Origin: Burkholderiales bacterium
GTDB lineage: Bacteria; Pseudomonadota; Gammaproteobacteria; Burkholderiales; Burkholderiaceae_E
Direction of reading: 5' to 3'
NCBI GenBank assembly: GCA_029977705.1
Contig: JAPOKJ010000024.1
Location: 1 to 50,401, forward strand
Length of the DNA stretch: 50,401 nucleotides
Both the position numbers and the translations under genes were made by a program. Below the pieces are notes generated by a model, which did not search any database, had not been told where the DNA came from, and saw only the letters and a program-made list of their open reading frames with translations. Each line of letters opens with the position of its first letter. Position 1 is the first letter of the stretch. This document shows positions 34,084 to 44,139 of this stretch, piece by piece.

Positions 34084-34641
34084 TCAGCGATTGACCGTAG
34101 TCAGTCGCACCGCGGCAAGACGTCGCAGCAACTGCTGCACGATGTCCGACTGCATCTCCTGGTAGAGCAGTTCCTCTTCCTGGCGCTTGGCCACGATTTG
34201 TGTATCGGTGGTCGACACGTCCCGACGCAGCACGATCTCGCTTTCGGGAATCAAGGTGCGCACCGGATCGTCGGACAGGGCGCCCAACAGGCTGAAGCTC
34301 AGGCGCAGGCGCAATTGATACTCGCGTGGCTGGCCGGTGGTCGACAGACCGACGATCTCGCGCTCGCGCATCTCGCGATGGATCACGAGGCGGGCCTGGG
34401 CCTGGCGCGGATCATCGACCAGGCGGGCCGAACCCGTCAGGCGCACGATGCGCCGGAATTGCGCGCCCATCGCCGAGGTCGCCGCAAAACCGGTGTGCAG
34501 GGTCTCGAAGGTAAAGCGCTGGTCGCCGCGCAGCTTGAAGCCGCAACCCGAACCCGCCAGTCCTGCAGCCATGGCCAGGAGCAGCTGCCGTCGCGACGTA
34601 CGGTCACGGGCAACGGGCATGGCGCGGGTGGTCTGGCGCAT
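34084..34641 (-). CDS. lptE: LPS-assembly lipoprotein LptE
   Basis: Outer-membrane lipoprotein plugging the LptD barrel in LPS export. The 185-residue protein has an N-terminal leader with Arg pairs (TSRRQLLLAMAAGLAG), a candidate lipidated Cys33 followed by GFKLRG as in LptE, and a conserved core. The lipobox has Gly rather than Leu at -3, which is atypical. It is 20 bases after leuS and 7 before holA. Confidence 0.9.
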   Translation of the reverse strand: MRQTTRAMPVARDRTSRRQLLLAMAAGLAGSGCGFKLRGDQRFTFETLHTGFAATSAMGAQFRRIVRLTGSARLVDDPRQAQARLVIHREMREREIVGLSTTGQPREYQLRLRLSFSLLGALSDDPVRTLIPESEIVLRRDVSTTDTQIVAKRQEEELLYQEMQSDIVQQLLRRLAAVRLTTVNR

Positions 34642-34661
34642 GGGATGGCCGGCTGTTCGGA

Positions 34662-37286
34662 TCAGACGACCACGTTGACCAGCCGGCCAGGCACGACCAC
34701 GATTTTCTTGGGCGCTCGGCCCTCGCCATGCTTGGCGACCATCTCGTGGGCAGCGGCCAAGGCCTCGATCGTGGCCTTGTCGGCGCTGGCTGCGACCGAC
34801 AGTGCGCCCCGCACCTTGCCATTGATCTGCAGGACCAGTTCGATGTTCTCCTGCTTGAGAGCCTGGGCATCGACCTGGGGCCAGGGGGCATCGATCAGTT
34901 CATGCTCGCTGGCAAAGCCCAGTCCGCTCCACAGCCCCTGGCAGGCATGCGGGGTGACCGGATAAAGCACCCGGATCAGGATGCTGACGGCCTCCTGCAC
35001 CACCGGCGCGGTGGCGGCATCGGCGACCGGCAGCCTGGCATCGTCGATGGCATTGAGCATCTTCATGCAGGCCGACACCACGGTGTTGTACTGCAGGCGC
35101 TTGAAGTCGAACTCGGCCTGCTGCAACAGCAGGTGGATCTGCCGGCGCAGGGCCTTGTGCGCCTCGGGCAGGGTGGCAGGCAGAGGCTTGTGCGCGCCGC
35201 CAACGAGACCCTTTTGCTGATAGATGAAGCTCCACAGGCGCTTGAGGAAACGATGGGCGCCCTCGATGCCCGATTCGGAGTACACCGCGCTCTGGTCGGG
35301 AGGTCCGGCAAACATGATGAAAAAGCGCGCCGTGTCGGCACCGTATTTTTCGATCACATCGCGCGGCTCGACCACGTTGTTCTTGGACTTGGACATCTTC
35401 TCGATGCCGCCCTGGATCACCGGCTGGCCGTCCTCGCGGGCGGTGGCTGCCACCGGCTTGCCTTTTTCGTCATAGGTGATTTCAACTTCGCTCGGGTAGA
35501 ACCAGCGCTTCTTGCCAGCCTCGTCCTCGCGGTAGTAGCACTCATTGAGCAGCATGCCCTGGGTGAACAGGTTGGTGAAGGGCTCGTCGAAGCGCACCAG
35601 GCCCAGGTCGCGCATCACCTTGGTCCAGAAGCGCGCGTATAGCAGGTGCAGCCCCGCGTGCTCGATGCCGCCAATGTACTGGTCCATCGGCATCCAGTAA
35701 TCATTGCGCGCATCGATCATGCTTTCCTCGGCATCGGGCGAGCAATAGCGCATGAAGTACCAGGACGAATCGACGAAGGTGTCCATGGTGTCGGTCTCGC
35801 GCCGGGCGGGCTTGCCGCAGCTGGGGCACTGGCACTTGAGGAAGCGCTCGTCCTTGTTGAGCGGATTGCCGCTGCCATCCGGGATCAGGTCTTCCGGCAG
35901 CACGACCGGCAGGTCCTTGTAGGGCACGGGTACCGGACCGCAGGCCTCGCAGTGAATGATGGGGATCGGCGTGCCCCAGTAGCGCTGGCGGCTGATGCCC
36001 CAGTCGCGCAGCCGGAAGGTGGTCTGCAGATCACCCAGGCCCTTGGCTTTCAGGTCGGCGGCGATGGCCTGGACGGCAGCGGCAAATTCGAGCCCGTCGT
36101 ACTTGCCGGAGTTGACGCAGCGTGCGCCGTCCTTCTCGCCATAGTGTTCCTGCCAGGCCTGCGTGGAGAAGGGCTTGTCGCCCACCTGGACCACCTGCCG
36201 GATCGGCAGGCCGTACTTCTTGGCAAAGGCAAAGTCACGCTCGTCATGCGCCGGCACGCCCATCACCGCGCCCTCGCCGTAGCCCATCAGCACGTAGTTG
36301 CCGACCCATACCTCGACCTGCTCGCCGGTCAGCGGGTGGGCGACAAAAAAGCCGGTGGCCATGCCCTTTTTCTCTGCCGTGGCGATCTCGGCTTCGGACA
36401 CGCCGCCCTTCTTGCACTCCTCGATGAAGGCGGCCAGCGCGGCGTTGCCCTTGGCGCAGTGCGTGGCCAGCGGATGCTCAGCCGCCACGGCGCAGAAGGT
36501 GACCCCCATGATGGTGTCGGCCCGTGTGGTGAACACGCGCAGCAGTTTCTTTTCGCCTTCCAGGTCGTAGGGGAAGCCGAAATTGACGCCCTGGCTGCGG
36601 CCGATCCAGTTCTCCTGCATCAGTCGTACCCGCTCCGGCCACCCGGGCAGCTTGTGCTGGGTATGCTCGAGCAACTCTTCGGCGTACTGGGTGATGCCGA
36701 GGTAGTAGCCGGGGATCTCGCGTTTTTCCACCAGCGCGCCGGAGCGCCAGCCACGGCCGTCGATCACCTGCTCGTTGGCCAGCACGGTATTGTCGATCGG
36801 GTCCCAGTTCACCACCTGGGTCTTGCGGTAGGCAATGCCCTTCTCGAGCATCTTCAGGAACAGCCACTGGTTCCAGCGGTAATAGTCGGGATCGCAGGTG
36901 GCGATCTCGCGCGACCAGTCGAAGGACAGGCCGAGCGGCTTCATCTGCGTCTTCATGTCCTCGATGTTGGCGCGCGTCCAGACCGCTGGCGCGACCTTCT
37001 TGTCGATGGCGGCGTTTTCGGCGGGCAAGCCGAAGGCGTCCCAGCCCATCGGCATCAGCACGTTGTAGCCGTTCATGCGCAGGTAGCGGTACATCACATC
37101 ATTGATGGTGTAGTTGCGCACATGGCCCATATGCAGCTTGCCCGAGGGGTAGGGCAGCATCGAGCAGGCGTAGAACTTGCCCTTGGGAAAGCGCGGATCG
37201 TTTTCCGTGGCGCGGTAGGCGTCGGACGCTTCCCAGTGCTGGCGCGCCTGGGCTTCGATGGAGGGTGCGTCGTAGCGGTCTTGCAT
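34662..37286 (-). CDS. leuS: Leucyl-tRNA synthetase
   Basis: Class Ia aminoacyl-tRNA synthetase of 874 residues. It has the HIGH-type motif [14 protein letters not shown] near 45, the CP1 editing domain including [11 protein letters not shown], the zinc-knuckle-like [13 protein letters not shown], and the KMSKSKNN motif near 620. [14 protein letters not shown] is the typical start, so ATG 37286 was chosen; ATG 37295 three codons earlier is possible, and the frame's longer upstream extension is not conserved. It heads the minus-strand run that continues through the enolase-like gene. Confidence 0.96.
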   Translation of the reverse strand: MQDRYDAPSIEAQARQHWEASDAYRATENDPRFPKGKFYACSMLPYPSGKLHMGHVRNYTINDVMYRYLRMNGYNVLMPMGWDAFGLPAENAAIDKKVAPAVWTRANIEDMKTQMKPLGLSFDWSREIATCDPDYYRWNQWLFLKMLEKGIAYRKTQVVNWDPIDNTVLANEQVIDGRGWRSGALVEKREIPGYYLGITQYAEELLEHTQHKLPGWPERVRLMQENWIGRSQGVNFGFPYDLEGEKKLLRVFTTRADTIMGVTFCAVAAEHPLATHCAKGNAALAAFIEECKKGGVSEAEIATAEKKGMATGFFVAHPLTGEQVEVWVGNYVLMGYGEGAVMGVPAHDERDFAFAKKYGLPIRQVVQVGDKPFSTQAWQEHYGEKDGARCVNSGKYDGLEFAAAVQAIAADLKAKGLGDLQTTFRLRDWGISRQRYWGTPIPIIHCEACGPVPVPYKDLPVVLPEDLIPDGSGNPLNKDERFLKCQCPSCGKPARRETDTMDTFVDSSWYFMRYCSPDAEESMIDARNDYWMPMDQYIGGIEHAGLHLLYARFWTKVMRDLGLVRFDEPFTNLFTQGMLLNECYYREDEAGKKRWFYPSEVEITYDEKGKPVAATAREDGQPVIQGGIEKMSKSKNNVVEPRDVIEKYGADTARFFIMFAGPPDQSAVYSESGIEGAHRFLKRLWSFIYQQKGLVGGAHKPLPATLPEAHKALRRQIHLLLQQAEFDFKRLQYNTVVSACMKMLNAIDDARLPVADAATAPVVQEAVSILIRVLYPVTPHACQGLWSGLGFASEHELIDAPWPQVDAQALKQENIELVLQINGKVRGALSVAASADKATIEALAAAHEMVAKHGEGRAPKKIVVVPGRLVNVVV

Positions 37287-37326
37287 GGCGGACATGGGGC
37301 AGTAAGGGGCAACAAGTGAATCGCGC

Positions 37327-37332
37327 ATTATA
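37327..37332 (-). promoter_or_regulatory. leuS: Consensus -10 hexamer upstream of leuS
   Basis: TATAAT on the minus strand about 40 bases before the leuS start. No convincing -35 was found 17 bases further. It is the only perfect -10 seen in this divergent gap; on the plus strand TATGAT at 37352-37357 is a candidate for the oxidoreductase gene. Confidence 0.5.
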
Positions 37333-37392
37333 GTCGCCGGTCCCCTTGGGCTATGATTGCCCGCCATCCCCTGAGAACAAGGAAATCCGCCC

Positions 37393-38367
37393 ATGAAAGC
37401 GCTGCTGTGCAAAGCCCACGGACTGCCCGACACCCTGGTCCTCGAAGATCACGATCTCGGACCGGTCAAGCCCGGCCATGTGCTGGTCAACATGAAGGCG
37501 GCCGGCGTCAATTTCCCGGACGTGCTCATCATCCAGAACAAGTACCAGTTCAAGCCCGAACTGCCGTTTTCGCCGGGCTCGGAACTGGCCGGCATCGTTG
37601 CCGCAGTCGGCGAAGGGGTGACCCAGTTCAAGCCGGGTGACAAGGTGGTCGGTTCCTCGGGCCATGGCGCCTTCGCCGAGCAGGTGATGGTCCCCGCCCA
37701 GAACCTCTATCCCCTGCCCGAGGGCATGGACTTCGATACCGCAGCCGCGTTCACGCTGACCTACGGGACTTCGCACCACGCGCTCAAGGACCGGGGTGAG
37801 CTCAAGGCCGGCGAAACCCTGCTGGTGCTGGGCGCTGCCGGCGGCGTCGGCCTGGCGGCGATCGAGATCGGCAAGGTGCTCGGCGCCCGTGTCATTGCGG
37901 CGGCCTCGAGCGCCGAGAAACTGGCCGTCTGCAAGGAGCACGGCGCCGACGAGCTGATCAACTACTCGACCGAGGACATGCGCGAGCGCCTCAAGGTGCT
38001 CACCGGCGGCAAGGGCCCCGACGTGATCTACGACCCGGTTGGCGGCCCGTATGCCGAACCGGCCTTCCGCAGCATTGCCTGGCGCGGCCGTTACCTGGTG
38101 ATCGGCTTTGCGGCCGGCGACATCCCCAAGCTGCCCTTCAACCTGATGCTGCTCAAGGGCGCGTCGGTCGTTGGCGTGTTCTGGGGCGATTTCCGCCGCC
38201 GCGAGCCCAAGCCCGATGCAGAAGGCATCGCCGAGATGATCCGCTGGATCCAGGAGGGCAAGATGCGCCCCCACATCTCGGCGCGTTACCCGCTCGCCGA
38301 GGGCCGTCAGGCCTTGAACGACATGATGAACCGCAAGGTGATGGGCAAGGTCATCATCACCAACTGA
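37393..38367 (+). CDS. NADPH:quinone oxidoreductase family protein (zinc-independent MDR)
   Basis: A 324-residue medium-chain dehydrogenase/reductase with the GroES-like N-domain ([18 protein letters not shown]) and Rossmann motif [16 protein letters not shown] near 150. The catalytic zinc ligands of alcohol dehydrogenases are absent, as in quinone oxidoreductases and related enoyl reductases. The substrate cannot be told from sequence. Monocistronic, divergent from leuS, ending at a GC-rich palindrome. Confidence 0.9.
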   Translation: MKALLCKAHGLPDTLVLEDHDLGPVKPGHVLVNMKAAGVNFPDVLIIQNKYQFKPELPFSPGSELAGIVAAVGEGVTQFKPGDKVVGSSGHGAFAEQVMVPAQNLYPLPEGMDFDTAAAFTLTYGTSHHALKDRGELKAGETLLVLGAAGGVGLAAIEIGKVLGARVIAAASSAEKLAVCKEHGADELINYSTEDMRERLKVLTGGKGPDVIYDPVGGPYAEPAFRSIAWRGRYLVIGFAAGDIPKLPFNLMLLKGASVVGVFWGDFRRREPKPDAEGIAEMIRWIQEGKMRPHISARYPLAEGRQALNDMMNRKVMGKVIITN

Positions 38368-38373
38368 GCCTGC

Positions 38374-38399
38374 GGCGCGCCCGCTGGGCCGGGCGCGCC
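38374..38399. terminator. GC palindrome between convergent genes
   Basis: A perfect 9-bp stem GGCGCGCCC with GGGCGCGCC and an 8-base loop, between the oxidoreductase gene and convergent fumarylacetoacetase. No T-run on either side, so a transcription end or roadblock role is plausible but not proven. Confidence 0.5.
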
Positions 38400-38407
38400 T
38401 GCCAGGG

Positions 38408-39736
38408 TCAGCCCAGTGCCGGCAGCACCGTCCCGGCGCACTGGCCAAAGCCGATGCGCGCCGCACCCGGCTTTTCGCAGAAGGCCTTCAGGATCAGCGT
38501 ATCCCCGTCCTGCAGGAAGGTGCGGGTTTCGCCATTGGGAAGGGTCAGGGGCGTCTTGCCGCCTTCTGACAGTTCCAGCAAGGAGCCTGCTTCGGCCTGG
38601 GTCGGACCCGACTGCGTGCCGGTGCCGATCAGGTCACCCGGCTGGAAATTGCAGCCGCCCACCGTGTGATGGGCGATCATCTGGAAGATGCTCCAGTAGC
38701 AGTGGTTGAAGTTTGAGGTGGCGATACGGTCTGCCGCCTTGCCCGCCTTGGCCATGGCCTCGGTCTGCAGCCAGGTCTCCAGCTGTATGTCGATGGCGCC
38801 GCGCTCGCGAACCGAGCGGTCCTCCAGGTAGGGCAGGGGTTGCGGGTCGCTGGCCGGACGGCTCCAGGGCTGGCGGTAGGGCTCCAGGGCCTCCAGCGTG
38901 ACGATCCAGGGCGAAATCGTGGTGCAGAAATTCTTCGCCAGGAAGGGCCCCAGCGGGACGTATTCCCAGGACTGGATGTCGCGTGCCGACCAGTCGTTGA
39001 GCAGCACCATGCCGAAGGCCTGCTCCTCGGTCTGGTCGATCGGGATCGGTTCGCCCTGCACATTGCCCTGGCCCAGGAAGACCCCCAACTCGAACTCGTA
39101 GTCCAGCCGCTTGCAGGCACTGAATACCGGCGCGCTGGCTCCGGGCGGCAGGATCTGGCCACGCGGACGGCGAAAGGCGTAGCCGTCCAGTTGCAGGCTT
39201 GAACTGCGCCCATGGTAAGCGATCGGCACCCACTGGTAATTGGGGGTCAGCGGGTTGTCCGGGCGAAACAGCTTGCCGACGCTGCGCGCATGATGCACCG
39301 AGGCATAAAAGTCCGTGTAATCGGCCACCTGGGCGGGCAGGCGATAGGCCAGGTCGGCCAGCGGGATCAGGCAGGGCTGAACCGCGGCCTGGGCGGGGGA
39401 ACCAGCCTTGAGGGCGTTGAATAGACCGAGCCGCAAGGCCGACCATGCCTTCGGGCCCATCGCCATCAGAGCGTTGAGGGTCGATCCTGAAGCGGCCAGC
39501 AGTGCCTCGCCGGCGAGTCCTGAAAATCCGGCGGCCGCCCCCGCCATGGCCAGTTGTGCCAGATCGATGGCCTGGTCCCCGATCGCCACCATGCCGCGTG
39601 CATTTTCCTGCGCACCTTTGCGCAGGGCCACCGCGAAAGGCAGGTTCTGGATCGGGAAATCGCACCCGGGCTGGTTGGCAGAGGCCAGCCAGCTGCGGGC
39701 CTGGGGATCATGCGTGAGGTTCATCGATGCTTCCAT
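38408..39736 (-). CDS. fahA: Fumarylacetoacetase
   Basis: Final step of tyrosine/homogentisate catabolism, hydrolysing fumarylacetoacetate. The 442-residue protein has DYTDFYASVHHA (metal and catalytic residues), YHGRSSSL, FELGVFLG and LLNDWSARDIQSWEYVPLGPF, all diagnostic. ATG 39724 (MNLTHDP) is an alternative start four codons in. hmgA is not adjacent, so the pathway's other genes must lie elsewhere. Confidence 0.95.
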   Translation of the reverse strand: MEASMNLTHDPQARSWLASANQPGCDFPIQNLPFAVALRKGAQENARGMVAIGDQAIDLAQLAMAGAAAGFSGLAGEALLAASGSTLNALMAMGPKAWSALRLGLFNALKAGSPAQAAVQPCLIPLADLAYRLPAQVADYTDFYASVHHARSVGKLFRPDNPLTPNYQWVPIAYHGRSSSLQLDGYAFRRPRGQILPPGASAPVFSACKRLDYEFELGVFLGQGNVQGEPIPIDQTEEQAFGMVLLNDWSARDIQSWEYVPLGPFLAKNFCTTISPWIVTLEALEPYRQPWSRPASDPQPLPYLEDRSVRERGAIDIQLETWLQTEAMAKAGKAADRIATSNFNHCYWSIFQMIAHHTVGGCNFQPGDLIGTGTQSGPTQAEAGSLLELSEGGKTPLTLPNGETRTFLQDGDTLILKAFCEKPGAARIGFGQCAGTVLPALG

Positions 39737-39813
39737 GGTTGTTTAAACTACCTGCCCAGGCGCTGCACCGGATCAACATGGCGGCGCTGGCAATACGCCA
39801 GTTTAAGGCAAGG

Positions 39814-40542
39814 ATGAACCCGTATCGGTCCCCGCTTTCGAGTCAGCGAGCCCGGCGATGGCGCCCTGCGGTGGCCCTGCTGCTCGGGCTTTTCGCGTTG
39901 CCGGCAGGTGCCTTTGGCGAATTCCGTATCCATGCCGAGGATCTGCCCCGACCACTGATGCAGCAGGTGCGCGATGCGGGCCTCGGGCTGGACAGCGGAC
40001 CGGCCATTCCGGCCTTCCAGTGGCGGCTCGAGCTCAAGCGGCCCTTGCGACGGGCGCGTGAGGTCCAGGAATATTTCGAAGGCAGCCGCCTTGCTGGGCC
40101 GCCGGGCATGAGTGCGACTTTTCGCCACGACCTGCCCCGCGAGGGCGATGCCACCAGCGACGCGGTGACGGTGCGCGGGCTGGTGCGGGTGTCGCCTGAG
40201 GACGATCATGTCGGGGCCCGCGTCGAAGGCCTGGTGTTCCCGCTGCTTGCCGGCAAGAGCTTCCGGGTCCGGGTGCGCGACCCCGGTATCGACATCGGTC
40301 AGACCTGTACCGTTTCCGCGCGGGTGGCGGCCAGCCAGGTCCATGCCCGTCTGGCCGGGGAGGCCAGCCTTATCGTGTGCGAGGGTAAGGGCCGTTACAA
40401 GGGCTTTGATGTCAAAATGACTTCGACGGTTTATTTTCTCGACGTGCTGGGCATGTTCCTCAATACCCAGGACATCATCGAGTCACCGATTGGCGTGCTG
40501 CGTTCCTCGACCCGCATCCTCGACCTGAAGATGGGATCCTGA
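39814..40542 (+). CDS. Exported protein of unknown function
   Basis: I do not recognise this family. From ATG 39814 it is 242 residues with a Sec signal peptide (RRWRPAVALLLGLFALPAGA, cleaved near residue 33). The mature part is soluble, basic and mixed alpha/beta-looking, with two Cys (TCTVSA and LIVCEGKG) that could form a disulfide in the periplasm. It ends in TSTVYFLDVLGMFLNT. A purine-rich site precedes the ATG. It lies 62 bases before the formate dehydrogenase accessory genes on the same strand but has no evident link to them. Confidence 0.7.
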   Translation: MNPYRSPLSSQRARRWRPAVALLLGLFALPAGAFGEFRIHAEDLPRPLMQQVRDAGLGLDSGPAIPAFQWRLELKRPLRRAREVQEYFEGSRLAGPPGMSATFRHDLPREGDATSDAVTVRGLVRVSPEDDHVGARVEGLVFPLLAGKSFRVRVRDPGIDIGQTCTVSARVAASQVHARLAGEASLIVCEGKGRYKGFDVKMTSTVYFLDVLGMFLNTQDIIESPIGVLRSSTRILDLKMGS

Positions 40543-40604
40543 GTGCGCCCTGTGCCGACACTCGGGCTCGACGCGTTGCTGCCATCGTCCACATTCGGTT
40601 TGCC

Positions 40605-41123
40605 ATGACCTCCCCATCCGAAGAACAGATACTGATCGCCAATCCGACGCCCGATCCGATCCCGGTCGAGGTGCGCTTCGACTGGATGGGCGATGAGGGC
40701 CTGTGGCGTCCGGTGGCCGTTACGCCGGCCATTCAGGGCGGGCCCAAGGGCATGGAAATCCGCCTGTACCCCGATGAGGCCGAGGGGTACTACCTGAACG
40801 TCACCTTCCCGCAACCGGCCATTTTTGTGCACTGGCGCCAGGCGGCCGCGCCGGAGCCGATGCTGGTCACGCTCAGCTACAACGAAGCTGGCCGCCTGCT
40901 CGATGCCGGCGAGATGGTCGAGGCCTTGCCCATGCCCGATGAATTGACCGCCTGGCTGACCGAGTACGTCAACCTTCACTACGAGCCTGAACAAAAGAAG
41001 AAGAAGAAGGGGATGCGCAACCGTCCCTCCTTCATGTCGGCGGGCGAATTTGACGAAATGGTCGAGCGCGAGAAAGGCCTCGGCCGCCCAGCTGAACCGG
41101 ACCCCGGGAGTGTCCGCGGATGA
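40605..41123 (+). CDS. DUF3305 domain protein
   Basis: A 172-residue cytoplasmic protein, acidic in its body, with VEVRFDWMGDEGLWRPVAVTP and a KKKKKGMRNRPSFMSAGEF tail typical of DUF3305. The family is known from formate dehydrogenase clusters, and its function is not established. It overlaps the DUF3306 gene by 4 bases (ATGA). No good ribosome site is seen before ATG 40605. Confidence 0.82.
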   Translation: MTSPSEEQILIANPTPDPIPVEVRFDWMGDEGLWRPVAVTPAIQGGPKGMEIRLYPDEAEGYYLNVTFPQPAIFVHWRQAAAPEPMLVTLSYNEAGRLLDAGEMVEALPMPDELTAWLTEYVNLHYEPEQKKKKKGMRNRPSFMSAGEFDEMVEREKGLGRPAEPDPGSVRG

Positions 41124-41812
41124 GCGAAGGCTTCCTGTCCCGCTGGTCGCGCCTGAAGCGAGGCGGCGTCTCCCCGGCCCCGGAAGAGCCGGCGCCGCCG
41201 ACGGTCGAGCCGGCACAGGAGGCACCGCGCGGCATCTGGAGCAACCCGAGCATTCCCGGTGTTCCAGCCGCGGGTCTGCCGGCGACCGATGTCCCCTCCC
41301 CACAAGTGCCGGCCGATCCGGCGCAGGACAACGACGAACCTGCAGCGCCGGCCCCGGCCTTGCCTCCGGTCGAGAGCCTGGATTTCGACGCTGACTTCAA
41401 ACCCTTCATGCGGACCGATGTGGCGCCAGCCACACGCAATGCTGCGCTGCGCAAACTGTTTTCCGATCCGTCCTTCAATGTCATGGACGGCCTCGATATC
41501 TATATCGACGACTACAGCCTGCCCGACCCGATTCCCGACGAGATGCTGCGGGGCCTGGTCCAGTCGCAAACCCTGGGGCTGTTCAGTCGGAATGATCAGG
41601 AAGCGCCGGCGCCCGATTCCAGCGCCTTGGCAGTGCCTGGCCCAACCGACCAGGAAGTGGCCGGTCTGCCCGTTGCGCCCGATCCGTCAGGCGGCGAGCA
41701 GGTGACTGATGAGTCGGTGCTTGATGAGCCGGCCCCGGGGCCGCGCATTGCGGTGGCCCCCGAAGCTGTCGCGCCCGGCCCTCTCCCATCGCAAACGAGG
41801 CGACCGGAATAG
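41120..41812 (+). CDS. DUF3306 domain protein
   Basis: A 230-residue protein opening FLSRWSRLKR, the recognised DUF3306 start, followed by a Pro/Ala-rich linker, a compact segment (FMRTDVAPATRNAALRKLF and MDGLDIYIDDY, residues 94-150), and a disordered Pro-rich tail. No signal peptide or membrane helix. Always reported beside DUF3305 and formate dehydrogenase genes as far as I know; a cofactor-handling or assembly role is an inference. Confidence 0.8.
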   Translation: MSEGFLSRWSRLKRGGVSPAPEEPAPPTVEPAQEAPRGIWSNPSIPGVPAAGLPATDVPSPQVPADPAQDNDEPAAPAPALPPVESLDFDADFKPFMRTDVAPATRNAALRKLFSDPSFNVMDGLDIYIDDYSLPDPIPDEMLRGLVQSQTLGLFSRNDQEAPAPDSSALAVPGPTDQEVAGLPVAPDPSGGEQVTDESVLDEPAPGPRIAVAPEAVAPGPLPSQTRRPE

Positions 41813-41911
41813 CCCTTCTGTCGGAATGCCTGCACTGTTGCCGATAGAATTTGGTCAGAGGTGTCGCTCGGTATCGCGAGTACGCGCCCGGCCCGCCAAT
41901 CGGGCACCCCC

Positions 41912-41916
41912 AGGAG
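41912..41916 (+). promoter_or_regulatory. Ribosome binding site that decides a TTG start
   Basis: AGGAG 6 bases before TTG 41923. It fixes the start of the poly-ferredoxin gene at a non-ATG codon; the in-frame ATG at 41851 has no such site. Confidence 0.75.
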
Positions 41917-41922
41917 ACACGG

Positions 41923-44139
41923 TTGAGCGCACCCGGTTCGAGGACCTTTCTGTGTTCTTGCAATGGCAGTCTGCCCTTGCCGGAGGCCTCGCCCGCGCTG
42001 GATCAGGCCCTGGGTCGCCATCAGGTCGAACGGGCCCAGCAACTGTGCCGCCGCGAGGTCACCCGTCTCGACGCCGCCCTGGCCGGCACGCAGGACATTC
42101 TTGTCGGTTGCACCCAGGAAGCCCCCCTGTTTTCAGAGCTGGCCCAGGTGCGTCAGGCGATCGCTCCGATCCGTTTTGTGAACCTGCGCGAGCAGGCGGG
42201 TTGGGGGCGCGAGGGCCAGCAGGCCGGTCCCAAGATCGCTGCGCTGGTGGAAATGGCCTCGCGCGAGCTGGTCGATCCGGTGGCTTCGGTGTCCTACGCC
42301 TCCGAGGGCCGCTTGTTGGTCGTAGGCGAGGACGAAGCCGCCCTCGACTGGGCCGAACGCCTGCATGAGGCAGGTCAATCCCTTCCGGAAGGCCGGCTCC
42401 AGGTCAGCTTCCTGCTGGTCGGTCAGCGACACGAGCTCAGGCTGCAAAGCCGCGCCCGCCATTTCCCCGTGCTCAGTGGGGCTGGCTTGTCCCTGCAGGG
42501 TTGGCTGGGCGATTTCAAGGCCAAGTGGCAACTGGCCAACCCGATCGATCTCGAGGCCTGCGTGCGGTGCGGCGCCTGTATCGAAGCCTGTCCCAGCCAG
42601 GCCATCGGGCCCGACTTCCAGGTCGACCTGAGCCGCTGCGACGCGCGTCGCGCCTGTGTCAAGGCCTGTGCCGGGATCGGCGCCATCGATTTTCTGCGCG
42701 GCAGTACTGCCCGCGAGGAGACCTTCGATCTCGTGCTGGACCTGCGCGAAGAGGGTGCTGCGCCGCTGTTCACCCAGTTTCATCCGCCACAGGGTTATCA
42801 CCGGCCGGGCGTCGAACCCCAGGCCCGGCTGCGCGCGATGATGACCCTGCTCGGACAGGTGGGCGAATTCGAGAAGCCCAAGTATTTTCATTACCAGCCG
42901 CAGATCTGTGCCCATGGCCGCAACCGCCGCAGTGGCTGTACCCAGTGCATCGACGTCTGCTCCACGCAGGCGATTTCCTCGGCTGGAGACCGCATCCAGG
43001 TGGAACCACACCTGTGCATGGGCTGCGGGGCCTGCGCGACGGTCTGTCCGTCGGGCGCCTTGCGCTATCAGTATCCGACACCGGCCGCCCTGGGCGAGCG
43101 GGTCCGCCATGGTCTGAAGGTGTATCGCCAGCTGGCGGGCACCCAGGGTCGTCCGCCGACCCTGCTGTTCTGCGATGAAGGCTCGCGCGCGGCGCTCGAG
43201 GCACCGGGCCCCGGACTGGCGGCCCATCTGCTGCCGGTCTTTGTCCGCGATGTGGCGAGCATCGGGCTCGACCTCATGTTGGCAACGCTGGCCTGGGGGG
43301 CCGGGCGCGTTGTCTGCCTGTTCGCCGCGGATGCGCCGCCGGCCTATGTTGAAGCCACCCGCACCCAGATCCGCACCCTGGACCATCTGCTCGGGCCGCT
43401 GGCTCATCCCAACCCGCTTGTCGCCGCCCTGCAACTGGGCGAGAACGGGCAGGCACTGACGGCCGCGCTGACAGCCATCGGGGAAGGCGTCGGTACAGGC
43501 GCACCCCGGGCGTCCGCGCTCAGGCTCAGCGCTGCGGCCACCTTTGCCCTGCCGCCGGAAAAACGCCGCGCCACCGAGGCAGCGCTTCAGCACCTGGTCC
43601 GTCATGCTGCCTCTGGCCTGGAGGGTGTCTCAGGGAAAACCCCAGTGTTGCCAGAATGGCCCGATGCCGTGGCCTTGCCGGCCGGCTCGGCGTTTGGCCG
43701 CTTGAGATTGGATCCGGAACGCTGTACGCTGTGCCTGGCCTGTGTCGGGGCCTGTCCGGAAGGGGCTGTACTCGACGGGCAACAGGCTGGCGAAGACCGT
43801 CCGCAACTGCGCTTTCTGGAGCGCAATTGCGTGCAGTGCGGTCTTTGCGAAAAGACCTGTCCCGAGCAGGCCATTGCCTTGCAGCCGCGCTGGTGGTTTG
43901 GGCCTGAAAGGGACCAGCAGGTGGTGCTTCACGAAGCTTCCCCGTATCACTGCATCAGTTGCGGCAAGGCCTTTGGCACTCAAATGATGATCGAGAACAT
44001 GCTGTCAAAATTGTCGGGACACAGTGCATTTGCGGGCGCCGCTGCGCAGCGCCTGAAGATGTGTGCCGACTGTCGTGTCATCGACCTGTACTCGAGCACC
44101 AATGAAGCCACCATCCACGACGTGAGGCGCGGCGAATGA
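41923..44139 (+). CDS. Poly-ferredoxin-like 4Fe-4S protein of the formate dehydrogenase cluster
   Basis: A cytoplasmic 738-residue iron-sulfur protein with many cluster motifs: an N-terminal CSCNG; CVRCGACIEACP (213) with partner CDARRACVKACA; CAHGRNRRSGCTQCIDVC (329); CMGCGACATVCP (365); CTLCLACVGACP (601); CVQCGLCEKTCP (636); and a terminal YHCISCGKAFG (677) with CADC that may bind zinc. No membrane helices. This family accompanies DUF3305/3306 and TorD in Shewanella-type FDH operons; a role in cofactor assembly or electron transfer is inferred. It overlaps the TorD gene by 4 bases. The 110-base gap upstream may hold a promoter (TAGAAT at 41845). Confidence 0.88.
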   Translation: MSAPGSRTFLCSCNGSLPLPEASPALDQALGRHQVERAQQLCRREVTRLDAALAGTQDILVGCTQEAPLFSELAQVRQAIAPIRFVNLREQAGWGREGQQAGPKIAALVEMASRELVDPVASVSYASEGRLLVVGEDEAALDWAERLHEAGQSLPEGRLQVSFLLVGQRHELRLQSRARHFPVLSGAGLSLQGWLGDFKAKWQLANPIDLEACVRCGACIEACPSQAIGPDFQVDLSRCDARRACVKACAGIGAIDFLRGSTAREETFDLVLDLREEGAAPLFTQFHPPQGYHRPGVEPQARLRAMMTLLGQVGEFEKPKYFHYQPQICAHGRNRRSGCTQCIDVCSTQAISSAGDRIQVEPHLCMGCGACATVCPSGALRYQYPTPAALGERVRHGLKVYRQLAGTQGRPPTLLFCDEGSRAALEAPGPGLAAHLLPVFVRDVASIGLDLMLATLAWGAGRVVCLFAADAPPAYVEATRTQIRTLDHLLGPLAHPNPLVAALQLGENGQALTAALTAIGEGVGTGAPRASALRLSAAATFALPPEKRRATEAALQHLVRHAASGLEGVSGKTPVLPEWPDAVALPAGSAFGRLRLDPERCTLCLACVGACPEGAVLDGQQAGEDRPQLRFLERNCVQCGLCEKTCPEQAIALQPRWWFGPERDQQVVLHEASPYHCISCGKAFGTQMMIENMLSKLSGHSAFAGAAAQRLKMCADCRVIDLYSSTNEATIHDVRRGE

